64,000 nt of DNA from Streptomyces sp. 130 (GTDB taxonomy: Bacteria > Actinomycetota > Actinomycetes > Streptomycetales > Streptomycetaceae). Under the pieces are notes generated by a model that did not search any database, was not told the origin of the DNA, and worked only from the letters and a program-made list of their open reading frames with translations. Of the stretch, positions 1-8,073 are shown piece after piece. Position 1 is the first letter of the stretch. Every line of letters starts with the position of its first letter. The translations under genes and the position numbers were made by a program. Where the stretch lies: positions 124,001 through 188,000 of the forward strand of contig NZ_VJNO01000003.1 in NCBI RefSeq assembly GCF_007096885.1. The letters run 5' to 3'.

Positions 1-207
1 GTTTACGGCGCCACCGACCATCACGTCGTAGTAGCCGGGAAACCGGGACATCGTCTCGGCCCGTCGCAGCACCAGGATCCGCCCCTCACGATCACGGCAA
101 ATCGTCGTGGCAATGCGATGCGGCCGGTTCTCACGCACGGCGTCATCCCGGTCGACGACTCCCAACACGCGGTCGTACTCGTCGACATGCTCAACCATTT
201 CACCCAT
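1..207 (-). CDS. Nudix hydrolase, N-terminal part (cut by window edge)
   Basis: The minus-strand frame is open from an ATG at 207 to base 1, giving the first 69 residues of a protein that continues outside the window. The text reads IATTICRDREGRILVLRR followed by SRFPGYYDVMVGGAVN. That is the start of a Nudix fold: the first beta strands, then the GG that opens the Nudix box. The arrangement matches the Idi/YfcD branch of the family, whose members hydrolyse nucleoside diphosphate derivatives or isomerise IPP. The catalytic REXXEE helix lies beyond the edge, so substrate and activity cannot be judged. A second in-frame ATG at 198 is an alternative start. No clear Shine-Dalgarno sequence precedes either. 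Confidence 0.75.
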   Translation of the reverse strand, partial: MGEMVEHVDEYDRVLGVVDRDDAVRENRPHRIATTICRDREGRILVLRRAETMSRFPGYYDVMVGGAVN

Positions 208-283
208 GGAAGCAGCGTGCCAGGCCAGGCCTCGCTGAGGGGCGCATACGGCTCCGCGCCGCGGGTACCGGTCGGCGGCGCCC

Positions 284-1645
284 TCAGAAAGATGGACCGT
301 CGGCCCCCGGACGGGCCGTCGGCGCGGGCGGTGGCGGGGGGTTTGTGTGCAGGAGGAGGGCCACGGCCTCGTCGACGCGGCCGAGGTCGATGAGGTGGCC
401 GGCGAGTACGTGGCTGTTCCTGCGAGCGTGTCGCTGGAGGACGGCAACGGCTTCCTCTGTGCGCCCGGAATCGGCGAGGAGGCGGGCGATGTGCTCCGCC
501 GCGTACCAGGTGTCGCCTTCCGGGTGGGCCAGCGCCTGTCGAACGGCCTCATCGACGCCGTCGCAGGCGGCGATCAGCGGCAGACGCATCCAGTACACGT
601 CCCAATCCCTCTCGCCCCCGCGCCGGGCGTCGAGAGCGTCGAGATGGGCCAGCCCGTCGGCGGGGCGGCCCTGGTCGAGGTACAGCTCGGAGAGGGCGTG
701 GAGGATCCAGTCGTCGCCGGGGTGGGCATCCGCCTGGCCGCGCATCACGGCGATCGCCTCCGTGCCCCGTCCGTGCCGGGCCAAGAGCCGCGCGAGCTCG
801 TAAGCGGAGTTCGGGTCGTGGGCCGCGGGGCCGTCGGCCTGCCCGTAGACCGCGATCGCGCCCTCCAGCTCACCACCCTCCTCCAGCAGCTCCGCCAGCC
901 GCCGCACGGCCTCTTCGTGTCCGTCCAGCGCGGCGTAGGCGCGCAGTTCCCCGACCCGGTCGTGCCGGGCCAGCAGGTCGGCGAGCTGGTCACGGTTGTT
1001 GACCGAGGTGATCTGTCGGCGGCGGAGGAGAGCGATGGCCTCGTCGGTGCGGCCCTGGCGCTCGCGGATCTCAGCGAGCAGGCCCAGCGCCGTATCGGAG
1101 TCGAGACCGCGGCAGCACCACGGGCCGTCGCAGCGGTGGCCGGCCCGGACTCGGCCGGCGAGCAGCGCGGCTGTCTCCTCGTCGCGGCCGGCGACAGAGG
1201 CGATGTCCACCACGGCAGTGGCGAGCAGCCAGTCGTCCACGTGTGGCACGAGCAGGTCGAACGCCTCGTCGGCGCGGCCGTGCCGGGCGAGCAGCCGTGC
1301 GTAGCCCTCCAAAGCGCTCGGGTGTCCGGCTTCCACGCGGGTCCGGGTGATTTCGATTGCCTCGTCGGGGCGACCCCAGCCCTCCAGCAATTCGGCCGTG
1401 GCGGCAGCAGCCGTCCACCAGCCCGTCGCCGCGTACGGTGCGAGCACCTGCAGCGCGTCGGCCTGACGTCCCTGGTCACCGAGTGCGCGTGCCCATGCGT
1501 GTGCGCAGAACCACTCGCCGCGCGCGGCCTGGTGCTCCACGACGTCGGCATGGCCTCGTTCGAGCAGTCGAGCGGCCAGCTCCGGCGGGATGCAGCCGGA
1601 CCGCGTCCGGGCCCGATGGTCAAGATCAGCAGCGTCCACGGTCAC
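284..1645 (-). CDS. Tetratricopeptide-like repeat protein of unknown function
   Basis: 453 residues read from a GTG at 1645 (VTVDAADLDHRARTRSG). The frame stays open further upstream, but that part is low-complexity Pro/Arg/Gly text that overlaps the neighbouring reductase gene, so the longer start is rejected; GTG 1639 is an alternative. The protein is a run of about ten degenerate 34-36 residue helical hairpins with motifs such as LARHGRADEAFDLL, LLEEGGELEGAIAVY and LADSGRTEEAVAVL. These are typical of the TPR/Sel1-like proteins common in Streptomyces. It has no signal peptide or membrane segment and ends in a short proline tail (NPPPPPAPTARPG). A protein-binding scaffold role is inferred; no partner is evident from the neighbours. 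Confidence 0.75.
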   Translation of the reverse strand: MTVDAADLDHRARTRSGCIPPELAARLLERGHADVVEHQAARGEWFCAHAWARALGDQGRQADALQVLAPYAATGWWTAAAATAELLEGWGRPDEAIEITRTRVEAGHPSALEGYARLLARHGRADEAFDLLVPHVDDWLLATAVVDIASVAGRDEETAALLAGRVRAGHRCDGPWCCRGLDSDTALGLLAEIRERQGRTDEAIALLRRRQITSVNNRDQLADLLARHDRVGELRAYAALDGHEEAVRRLAELLEEGGELEGAIAVYGQADGPAAHDPNSAYELARLLARHGRGTEAIAVMRGQADAHPGDDWILHALSELYLDQGRPADGLAHLDALDARRGGERDWDVYWMRLPLIAACDGVDEAVRQALAHPEGDTWYAAEHIARLLADSGRTEEAVAVLQRHARRNSHVLAGHLIDLGRVDEAVALLLHTNPPPPPAPTARPGADGPSF

Positions 1646-2007
1646 GCACCATAGCGCCGGCCCTCGGTACGTGAACCGCCGCCCTACGGCCGCTGGTTCC
1701 TCCGCCCCCCACCCGTCTCGTCCGGGCCGTTCTCCGGGCGGCGCGTACGGGTGGGGGGTGACGTGCCGGCGGCAGCACGACCGGGCATGCGGCCCGGGCG
1801 ACCGCGGCTTACCGCGCTCCAGTCCGGCCGGCGCCTGACTCGGTGGAGAGCAAGGCCTGCCGGGGGCGCCCCGGGGACGACCGGCTGCTTGCCCTGGCCG
1901 CCTCCGCGGGTCTGCCTCCCGCTCCGCGCGCTCGGCACGCACCGGGGCAGGGGCCGGGCGGCGGGCGGAGAGCCTCGGTCCGGGGCCGCAGGCCGTCGCG
2001 GACGCGG

Positions 2008-2904
2008 TTACGCCCCCTCTGTGAACGCGGTGGCGTGGTCGGCGGCCCACTGACGGAACGTTCGCGGCGCCCTTCCGAGGATGTCGGCCACCGCCGTGGT
2101 GACGTACGCGGGCTGTCCGACCGCCGCGCTCCACGCGGCGAGCAGCATGTCGACAACCGAGCCGGGTGCGGTGCCCTCCGACAGCCTTCGGAACTCGCCC
2201 GGCGTCGTCTCCTCGAATGTGACCCGGCGCCGGCCCCCCAGGACGTCACCGATGATCTCCACCTGGGCGGCTTGGGTCAGGGACTCGGGACCGGTGAGGA
2301 CGTAGTCGGATGAGGCGTATCCGTCCTGGTGGAGCGTCCGCGCCGCGACGGCCGCGACGTCCCGGTCGTCGACCGGCGCGGTCTCGGCGGCGCCGTACGG
2401 CCACCGGACGGCTTCGGCGGCTCGGATCGCGGGCGCCCACCAGGCCAGCGAGTTCGACGCGAGCATCCCCGGCCGGATGATCGTCGACTCGAGTCCGGCG
2501 GCCGTGATGAGTCGCTCGATATCGGCGTGCAGCCCGGCCATGGGATTGGGCTGCTGGAAGAAGGGGTGCGGTGTCCGGTGCGGGGAGGAGAGGAACACGA
2601 CCCGCCGCACGTGGGCTGCCAGCCGCTCGACGGCTGCCGCGGCGGCCCGGGGCGGGGCGGTCCACACGAGGAATACCGCACCGGCGCCCTTCAGCGCGGG
2701 ATCGAGCGACTCGGGCACCGTGAGGTCACCGGTGAAGATCTCGACCTTCGACGGCAGTGTCGCCGCCGCTTCGGAACGACGCACGAGGGCCCGCACCGGC
2801 ACGTCGGCGTCGAGAAGCTGGTCGATGACGAGGCGGCCTATGCGGCCCGTCGCCCCGGTGACGAGCACGGGAGGAATGTTGGTCTGCTGCATGGCACCCA
2901 TCAA
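2008..2904 (-). CDS. NmrA-type atypical short-chain reductase
   Basis: 298 residues. The N-terminus IPPVLVTGATGRIGRLVIDQL holds the GxxGxxG dinucleotide-binding motif at about residues 15-22. VRALVRRSE at the end of beta-2 suggests NADP(H) preference. VFLVWTAPP and VVFLSSPHRTPHP follow the NmrA/QOR2-like (NAD(P)H-binding, PF13460/PF05368) pattern, without the YxxxK of classical SDRs. Start candidates are ATG 2904, 2901 and 2892. The gene is divergent from a TetR gene whose start lies 52 bases away, with a perfect inverted repeat between them, so it is probably repressed by that TetR protein and induced by a small electrophile or quinone-like ligand. The substrate is not determinable from sequence. 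Confidence 0.85.
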   Translation of the reverse strand: MMGAMQQTNIPPVLVTGATGRIGRLVIDQLLDADVPVRALVRRSEAAATLPSKVEIFTGDLTVPESLDPALKGAGAVFLVWTAPPRAAAAAVERLAAHVRRVVFLSSPHRTPHPFFQQPNPMAGLHADIERLITAAGLESTIIRPGMLASNSLAWWAPAIRAAEAVRWPYGAAETAPVDDRDVAAVAARTLHQDGYASSDYVLTGPESLTQAAQVEIIGDVLGGRRRVTFEETTPGEFRRLSEGTAPGSVVDMLLAAWSAAVGQPAYVTTAVADILGRAPRTFRQWAADHATAFTEGA

Positions 2905-2906
2905 AA

Positions 2907-2938
2907 CGTGACCGGGTTACAAATGCAACCCGGTCACG
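2907..2938. promoter_or_regulatory. Perfect inverted repeat, probable TetR operator
   Basis: Arms CGTGACCGGGTT and AACCCGGTCACG (12 bp each, no mismatch) flank an 8-base spacer. The repeat sits between the divergent reductase and TetR genes, 3 bases from the longest reductase start and 18 bases from the TetR start. It would therefore overlap both promoters. This is the classical geometry of a TetR-family autoregulatory operator. Confidence 0.85.
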
Positions 2939-2955
2939 AATGTTACGCTGGCCGG

Positions 2956-3552
2956 ATGAGCGAGCCGACGGGACTGCGGGCCCGTAAGAAGGAGCGGACG
3001 CGCGACGCCATCGGAGCCACGGCCGTCTCCCTGTTCCTGGAACACGGCTTCGACCGGGTTTCCGTCAACGACATCGCCGCGGCAGCCGAGATCTCCAAGC
3101 CGACCCTCTTCCGGTATTTCCCCACCAAGGAAGACCTGGTGCTGCACCGGTTCGCGGACCACCAGGGCGAGGCAGCGCGCGTCGTACGCGGCCGTGGGCC
3201 CGGCATCGAACCGGTGACGGCGCTGCACCGGCACTTCCGGACCGGCCTCGATCGGTACGACCCCGTCACCGGCCTCAACGACCACCCCGAGGTGGTGGCG
3301 TTCCATCGGCTGGTGTTCACCACACCCAGCCTGGCGGGACGGCTCACGCGGTATCAGGTCGAGGATGAGGAGGCGCTGGCGGACGCCCTCGGCGCGGGCA
3401 TCCGGGCACACCTGCTGGCCGCCCAGGTACTCGCGGTCCAACGGGTACTCGCCCGGGCCAACTGGCAGAAGATCGCCGACGGTCGCACCGCCCATGACGT
3501 CCACCCCGAAGCCGTGGCCGATGCCGACCACGCCTACAGCCAACTGCCGTGA
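2956..3552 (+). CDS. TetR family transcriptional regulator
   Basis: 198 residues from ATG 2956. The N-terminal TetR HTH is clear: RDAIGATAVSLFLEHGFDRVSVNDIAAAAEISKPTLFRYFPTKEDLV, roughly residues 15-60. The C-terminal ligand domain is rich in Arg/His, with EVVAFHRLVFTTPSLAGRL. TACGCT at 2944-2949 resembles a -10 hexamer and lies 6 bases before the ATG, so the mRNA may be leaderless. The dyad at 2907-2938 would cover the promoter. Divergence from the NmrA-type reductase suggests local control of that gene. Confidence 0.9.
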   Translation: MSEPTGLRARKKERTRDAIGATAVSLFLEHGFDRVSVNDIAAAAEISKPTLFRYFPTKEDLVLHRFADHQGEAARVVRGRGPGIEPVTALHRHFRTGLDRYDPVTGLNDHPEVVAFHRLVFTTPSLAGRLTRYQVEDEEALADALGAGIRAHLLAAQVLAVQRVLARANWQKIADGRTAHDVHPEAVADADHAYSQLP

Positions 3553-3677
3553 CGGGCGGCACTGCCGGCCGATGACGAATCGCGCGGCGGCGGCGGCCGA
3601 GCGAGCATCGGCCCGCGGCCCGCAATGCCGTCGCGGCCCCAGCGGCCTGTCCCACCACGCACGAAGGGCATCCGAGC

Positions 3678-4223
3678 ATGCGACGGTACGTTCTCACCGG
3701 CACACCAGGCGCGGGCAAGACATCGATTCTGCGGTGCCTGGCGGAGCAGGACTACGAGGTTGTCGAGGAAGCCGCCACCGCGGTCATCACACGAGCGCAG
3801 GCTCAGGGCGAGGACGAGCCGTGGGCACGGGCGTCCTTCATCGATGAGGTCGTCGATCTGCAGAGGCAACGGCAGTTGGGTGCCGCCACCACCGCCTCTG
3901 TCCAGGTGTTCGACCGTTCCCCGATCTGCACACACGCGCTCGCGACCTACCTGGGACGGCCGGTTTCCGATGCGCTGAAGGCAGAGATCCAGCGGATCAC
4001 CGCCGAGGGGATCTACGAGCGGCAGGTGCTGTTCGTCCGCAATCTGGGGTTCTGTGAGCCCACCGGTGCTCGTCGGATCAGCTTCCGGGAGTCGCTGGAA
4101 TTCGAGAAGACGCACGAGCAGAGCTACCGCGCCTTCGGCTTCGAACTCATCGACATCCCTGCCGGCGACCTCGCCGCCCGGGTCGCAGCGGTCAGCGCGG
4201 TGATCTCTCGGCCCGGCTCGTGA
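3678..4223 (+). CDS. Small P-loop ATPase/kinase-like protein (AAA_28 type)
   Basis: 181 residues. MRRYVLTGTPGAGKTSILRCL gives a Walker A motif (GTPGAGKT, residues 8-15) directly at the N-terminus. QVFDRSPICTHALATYLG supplies the Asp/Arg (DRSP) motif seen in NadR/Ttd14-like P-loop kinases, and VLFVRNLGFCEPTGARRISFRESLEFEKTH is the lid-like region with conserved Arg. Size and motifs match the AAA_28 family (PF13521), whose members bind nucleotides or phosphorylate small molecules. The gene stands alone, and its end faces the TIM-barrel operon across a terminator. The actual substrate is unknown. Confidence 0.8.
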   Translation: MRRYVLTGTPGAGKTSILRCLAEQDYEVVEEAATAVITRAQAQGEDEPWARASFIDEVVDLQRQRQLGAATTASVQVFDRSPICTHALATYLGRPVSDALKAEIQRITAEGIYERQVLFVRNLGFCEPTGARRISFRESLEFEKTHEQSYRAFGFELIDIPAGDLAARVAAVSAVISRPGS

Positions 4224-4297
4224 GCCCGGCTAGGGCGCGCGTTGCCGGCCGGAGTCACGTCGCGTAGGCCGTGTGGACGAGAGGCGCCACACGGGCC

Positions 4298-4325
4298 GGA
4301 GCCCGGGCCCAGAGGCCCGGGCTCC
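4298..4325. terminator. Bidirectional terminator hairpin
   Basis: A perfect 12-bp stem, GGAGCCCGGGCC / GGCCCGGGCTCC, with a CAGA loop. It lies between the convergent ends of the P-loop ATPase gene and the TIM-barrel operon. Confidence 0.75.
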
Positions 4326-4376
4326 CCCGAGCAGCGGGGTGAGGACTCCTTCGAGCCGTTCACGGCTGCGCCCGAG

Positions 4377-5369
4377 TCATCTCCCTTCGAGTGCGGCCAG
4401 CTCCGCACGCAGCTTCTTGATTCCCTCCTCGGCAACCTCGTAGGCGCTCGGCACACCGGGAACCGGCTGATCCTCCTCGGGAATCCAGAATTTCCGCCTC
4501 GTCAGCCGCAGCGAATCGAGAAACGCCGGGATGGCGTTGAAGACCTCGATGAGCAGCGGACCCTCGTACGCGGGCAGGACCGGTTCGAGGAACTCCCGCC
4601 AGGGAATCCAGCTGTCCGCGACCTCGCCGCGATCGGGCGGGGACACCTGCACGTAGTGCAGGCGCCGCTGGTCGACGGCATCCTTGATGTCGCGCCGGTA
4701 CGCATTCGGGCCGCTGCTGCCGAGGACTACGTGTGAGCTGTCCACGCACACGCCGATGTGCGGGCTGCTGACGCCGGCGAGGAAGTCCAGTACGTCGCGC
4801 ACCATGTTCGGCGCCGGGGTCTCCCAGTGGTCGACGGGTTCGATGGCGACCTGGACGCCCCGCTCCGCCGCGTATGCGCCGAGCTGCTCGAAAAGCGGCT
4901 GCGCGACCTCGTACCGGGGCCGCAGCCAGTCCTGCAGCGCGTCACTCCACAACGGCTTGCCGTTGAGGGTGGGGAAGACGTTGTACGGGAACAGGACGGG
5001 GCCCGCCATGATCCTGCCGCGCAGGGCCGCGGTGATGTCCACCCGTGACTTGAGGTAGACGAGGGCTGCCTCGCGTTCTTCGGCGATCAGCGAGGTGGGG
5101 TCGTAGGCCGGCGTGGTGGCGACGTTGGTGGTCAGGCCCACGTCTGCCAGGCCGGCCGCGTCGAGGGCCTCCCTGAGCTTCTTGTAGCGGGGCACGTCCG
5201 CTTGGGGATCGCCCGCGTCGTTCGGGAAGACGGGCATGTCGAAGCCCGCGTATCCGAAGCTCTGCAGCTTCTTCATGTGCCGGACGACGACCTTGGTGTA
5301 CTCGGGGTCGTCCGGGTGCAGGTTGACGGTGAACATGAAGAAGCTGAGGTAGATGTCGCGCGCGCTCAT
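4377..5369 (-). CDS. Sugar isomerase/epimerase-like TIM-barrel protein
   Basis: 330 residues from ATG 5369, two bases after the stop of the upstream gene, so it is the last gene of the operon. Xylose-isomerase-like TIM-barrel (AP_endonuc_2, PF01261) features are visible. FGYAGFDMPVF is the first strand-helix unit. The four acidic/His metal positions appear in order: VAIEPVDHWE, GVCVDSSH, HYVQVSPPDRG and LLIEVFN. Related metal-dependent barrels include 3-keto-sugar isomerases, 2-epimerases, inosose dehydratases and the alpha subunit of C-glycoside deglycosidase. No small beta-subunit gene is present nearby. Because it sits with a GMC sugar oxidoreductase, action on an oxidised (3-keto-type) sugar is the favoured inference, but isomerase and lyase roles cannot be separated here. 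Confidence 0.8.
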   Translation of the reverse strand: MSARDIYLSFFMFTVNLHPDDPEYTKVVVRHMKKLQSFGYAGFDMPVFPNDAGDPQADVPRYKKLREALDAAGLADVGLTTNVATTPAYDPTSLIAEEREAALVYLKSRVDITAALRGRIMAGPVLFPYNVFPTLNGKPLWSDALQDWLRPRYEVAQPLFEQLGAYAAERGVQVAIEPVDHWETPAPNMVRDVLDFLAGVSSPHIGVCVDSSHVVLGSSGPNAYRRDIKDAVDQRRLHYVQVSPPDRGEVADSWIPWREFLEPVLPAYEGPLLIEVFNAIPAFLDSLRLTRRKFWIPEEDQPVPGVPSAYEVAEEGIKKLRAELAALEGR

Positions 5370-5371
5370 CG

Positions 5372-6289
5372 CTACCACCCCAGGGTTTCGGTGAGGTAGG
5401 CGCGGGCCATCTTGGCGTGCTTCAGCGGGCATGCCTGCGCCGGGTCCTGCTCGGCCTCGACGACCAGCCATCCCTCGAAGCCGGCGTTCCCCAGCGTGGT
5501 GAGGATGGGCCTGAAGTCGATCATCCCTTGCGGGTCTCCGGGCACGGTGAAGACGCCCTCCCGGATGCCCTCCTCGAAGGACAGGTTGCCGCTCTTCACC
5601 TTCTCGGCCACCGACTGGCGGACGTTCTTGAGGTGGACGTGCTTGATTCGCCCCTTGTGCCTCTCCGCGGTCTCGAGCGGATCATCGCCCGCGAGCTGGA
5701 GATGACCGGTGTCGAACAGCAGATGCACGTGCTCCTCGTTGGTACCCGTCATCAACCTGTCGATGTCCTGGGCCGACTGCACACCGGTGCCCATGTGATG
5801 GTGGTAGCAGAGCCGCATCCCACCCTCCGCGGCGAGCTTCCCGATTTCGTTGAGCCCGCTGGTCAGGAGATCCCATTCGGCCTCGGTGAAGTGGGGGCGG
5901 TGCTTGAAGACGGGGATGGGCTGCAGATGGGAGGACTTCCCGAACTCCGCGACCACGATGTCCTGGCCGCCCACCTCCTTGAGGAACTCCAGCCGCTCCT
6001 TGAAATTCGCAATGGTGCGGTCTTTCTCACCGATGGAGAAATAGGTGCTCACCCAGGGCTCGGACACCTTCAGGCCGCGCAGGTCGAGCGCTTCCTTCAG
6101 GGCTACGGCACTCTTCGGGTACTTGTGCCCGATGCTGCAGCCCTGGAAGCCCGCGAGCGCCATCTCACTCACGCATTGCTCGAACGGGACTCCGATGTCG
6201 ATCAGCGGAAAGTCGTCGTTCCACCACAGGGTCGGCGTCACGCCGAGTGAAACCTTGTCGGGGCCCAGGTTCGGGACGGTGCTGGTCAT
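5372..6289 (-). CDS. IolE-like TIM-barrel epimerase/dehydratase
   Basis: 305 residues from ATG 6289, preceded by GAAGGAAA at suitable spacing. The sequence follows the inosose dehydratase (IolE)/sugar phosphate isomerase family. LGVTPTLWWNDDFPLIDIGVPFEQ is the typical opening, AGFQGCSIGHKYPK the first loop, and the metal site is formed from VVAEFGKSS, CYHHHMGTGVQS, HLLFDTGHLQLAGDDP, HVHLKNVR and WLVVEAEQDPA. No iolB/C/D or inositol dehydrogenase gene surrounds it, so a true inositol role is unlikely. The context (GMC oxidase, small subunit, second barrel) suggests work on an oxidised sugar or glycoside. The two barrels are diverged in sequence and probably catalyse different steps. Confidence 0.8.
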   Translation of the reverse strand: MTSTVPNLGPDKVSLGVTPTLWWNDDFPLIDIGVPFEQCVSEMALAGFQGCSIGHKYPKSAVALKEALDLRGLKVSEPWVSTYFSIGEKDRTIANFKERLEFLKEVGGQDIVVAEFGKSSHLQPIPVFKHRPHFTEAEWDLLTSGLNEIGKLAAEGGMRLCYHHHMGTGVQSAQDIDRLMTGTNEEHVHLLFDTGHLQLAGDDPLETAERHKGRIKHVHLKNVRQSVAEKVKSGNLSFEEGIREGVFTVPGDPQGMIDFRPILTTLGNAGFEGWLVVEAEQDPAQACPLKHAKMARAYLTETLGW

Positions 6290-6303
6290 TGCATTTCCTT
6301 CGC

Positions 6304-6849
6304 TCAGTGGTTTTCGAACGTGGGCGGATTGGCCCAGGACCCGTAGCCCGGCGCCTTCGCGCCGGCCGGATGGGCGCCGATCGCCCGCCACAGCAGGCCC
6401 TCGGTGTAGGCGTCGGGGGAGACGACGAACAGGGGTGTGCGGTCGTCGCTGTCCCCCGCGCGGACTCCCCCGGCGTTCCGCGGTCCGTTCGCGCCCTGCC
6501 GGGGCAGGCTGTCCTCCGGCTGGCTGTCGTCCGGAACGGCGGGCTTCGCTCCGCTCCGTCCCGGCGCCGTCCACGCCGCCACGTCCACGCGTCCCGTCAG
6601 TTCCGGGCCGTACCAGACGCCGACGTACCAGAGTTTGATGATGCTCTTCACCACCGGATCGGTGGGGGCGGAGGGATCGGACGAGATCGCTTTCCGGAGC
6701 GCCTCCAGCCCTTCTTGATCCACGACCGTTTCGTAGTACGCCTCCGCCTGACCTGTCCCCCACAGGTCGAACTCGCTGAATCCGGTGACAGCGGCAGAGA
6801 ACTTCACGAATGCGCGCAGTTCCTCTTCTTCGGTCGCTGTTTGCGTCAT
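6304..6849 (-). CDS. Sorbitol/gluconate dehydrogenase-type small subunit
   Basis: 181 residues. The text FVKFSAAVTGFSEFDLWGTGQAEAYYETV and later SIIKLWYVGVWYGPEL matches the small-subunit family of FAD-dependent sorbitol/glucoside dehydrogenases (FAD-SLDH, PF12318; related to gluconate 2-dehydrogenase subunit 3). The C-terminal LLWRAIGAHPAGAKAPGYGSWANPP is the usual conserved tail. Characterised homologues normally carry a Tat signal that exports the large subunit with it. None is visible here, so this complex probably stays in the cytoplasm. Residues about 100-140 form a polar, low-complexity insert (SQPEDSLPRQGANGPRNAGG). It should pair with the GMC protein of the same operon. Confidence 0.8.
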   Translation of the reverse strand: MTQTATEEEELRAFVKFSAAVTGFSEFDLWGTGQAEAYYETVVDQEGLEALRKAISSDPSAPTDPVVKSIIKLWYVGVWYGPELTGRVDVAAWTAPGRSGAKPAVPDDSQPEDSLPRQGANGPRNAGGVRAGDSDDRTPLFVVSPDAYTEGLLWRAIGAHPAGAKAPGYGSWANPPTFENH

Positions 6850-6870
6850 GATGTTTCCTCCTTCGGCGGT

Positions 6871-8013
6871 CTAGATCTCGAATGTCGGGCCGGCGTGCAC
6901 GCCCGGATCGCCGGTGAGTGGGTTGCGGATGAGCCGGTTCATGCTGTCGCGAATACGGAACATCTCCCAGACCGCCTTGAGCAGCAGGTCGGGCTGACCG
7001 TTGTACGCCAGGTTGATACTGGTCAGGAAGTTGCCGTAGGAGTGGTTGAATTCCTCGGCCGCCGCCCGGATTTCCGGGTCGCCTGCGAGATCCGCCAGCT
7101 TGACGTCCGGCTTCACCGGATAGACGGCACTCCAGTCGACGTTCAGTTCCGGGCCGGTGGGCTCGTCCGGCTCGTCGCCCTTCTGGTAATACCGCCCTTT
7201 CTTCAGTTGCTGGAACCTGTAGTAGTGGGCGATTTCGTCCTGACTGTCGTAGATGCCGCCGTGCAGCCCTTCGCCCTGCTCCGCGACGAGGGTGAGCGCC
7301 GCGACCGCACTGTCTCGCCCCGTCACCACGACCACGTCCCCGCCACCCGAGTAGAAGTACTCGGGGGTCACCTGACGCGCGGGATCGCCGGTGAAAATGG
7401 TGCTCCCCGCCTGACGGGCCTGGTCCTCCAGGTGGTTGATGCCCCGGATGATCTCCTCGTAGAACTCACCGATGCTCAGGAAGCGCTGGGTGGGTTCTCC
7501 GGGGACGAGGCCGAGGACCGTGCCGGACTCCTCGAGCTCCGCCAGCCTTTCCGACGACGGCGGCGCGCCGTTGGGGGCGAGTCCGAGGGCGGCCCAGTCC
7601 ATCGGGACGAACCTCTCGTCCTCCCTGGCCGCCTGGGCGGGCCTCTCGATGTTCAGAAACGTGTCGAGAGCATCGGGTGAGAACGGCAGCAGATGCACCT
7701 CGAAGTAGTTGGGACCGCATGGGAGCCGCGTCGGATAGTTCGGCACGAAGCCGGACTTGGTGAGGTCCGGGGTGCCGCCCACCGCGTTCAGAACGTTGGC
7801 GACCAGGGTGAGGTGCAGCATCTCCTCGACGGCCACGACCCTGATGACGTGCCAGGCGTCCGAGTTCTTCCCCGGCTGCAACGAGTAGAGGGCGGTCAGG
7901 TAGGGCGGGAGCGTCGCGTGCTCCAACTGAAGCCCCTTGTAGAGGTATTCGCGCAGCTCTTCAATGGTCTGGATCTTGGATGTCTGGGACTGTTCCGGTA
8001 CTGAAACGGACAT
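6871..8013 (-). CDS. Ferritin-like diiron domain protein
   Basis: 380 residues. Helical text with diiron-type ligands: E31 in QLEHATLPPYLTALYSL, E64/H67 in VAVEEMLHLTLVANVLNAVGG, and E260/H263 in SQDEIAHYYRFQQL. This is the 'ferritin-like' family (PF12902) also found in VioB/RebD-type iminophenylpyruvate dimer synthases, where it can sit in oxidative biosynthesis. It is preceded by the GMC gene (61 bases) and followed by the small subunit (21 bases), so co-transcription is likely. A role as a redox partner, oxygen consumer or peroxide scavenger for the oxidoreductase is plausible. This is inference, since no family member has an obvious sugar function known to me. Confidence 0.8.
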   Translation of the reverse strand: MSVSVPEQSQTSKIQTIEELREYLYKGLQLEHATLPPYLTALYSLQPGKNSDAWHVIRVVAVEEMLHLTLVANVLNAVGGTPDLTKSGFVPNYPTRLPCGPNYFEVHLLPFSPDALDTFLNIERPAQAAREDERFVPMDWAALGLAPNGAPPSSERLAELEESGTVLGLVPGEPTQRFLSIGEFYEEIIRGINHLEDQARQAGSTIFTGDPARQVTPEYFYSGGGDVVVVTGRDSAVAALTLVAEQGEGLHGGIYDSQDEIAHYYRFQQLKKGRYYQKGDEPDEPTGPELNVDWSAVYPVKPDVKLADLAGDPEIRAAAEEFNHSYGNFLTSINLAYNGQPDLLLKAVWEMFRIRDSMNRLIRNPLTGDPGVHAGPTFEI

Positions 8014-8073
8014 GTTCCCCCAATCGTGGGCGGTGGCGGGTGGAGAAGGTGGCGCGTTCGGGCCGTCGGCCGG

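Noticed and set aside
1646..2134. N-terminal extension of the repeat protein into the reductase gene
   Set aside because: The extension is non-protein-like and overlaps a confident gene; the repeat protein starts well at GTG 1645.
4377..5369. Complete C-glycoside deglycosidase
   Set aside because: The known enzyme needs a small beta subunit; none is encoded in the operon, so only a general sugar isomerase/lyase call is supported.
5372..6289. Assignment as a true inositol-catabolic IolE
   Set aside because: No iolA/B/C/D/G genes or inositol transporter lie nearby; the operon context is a GMC oxidoreductase complex instead.
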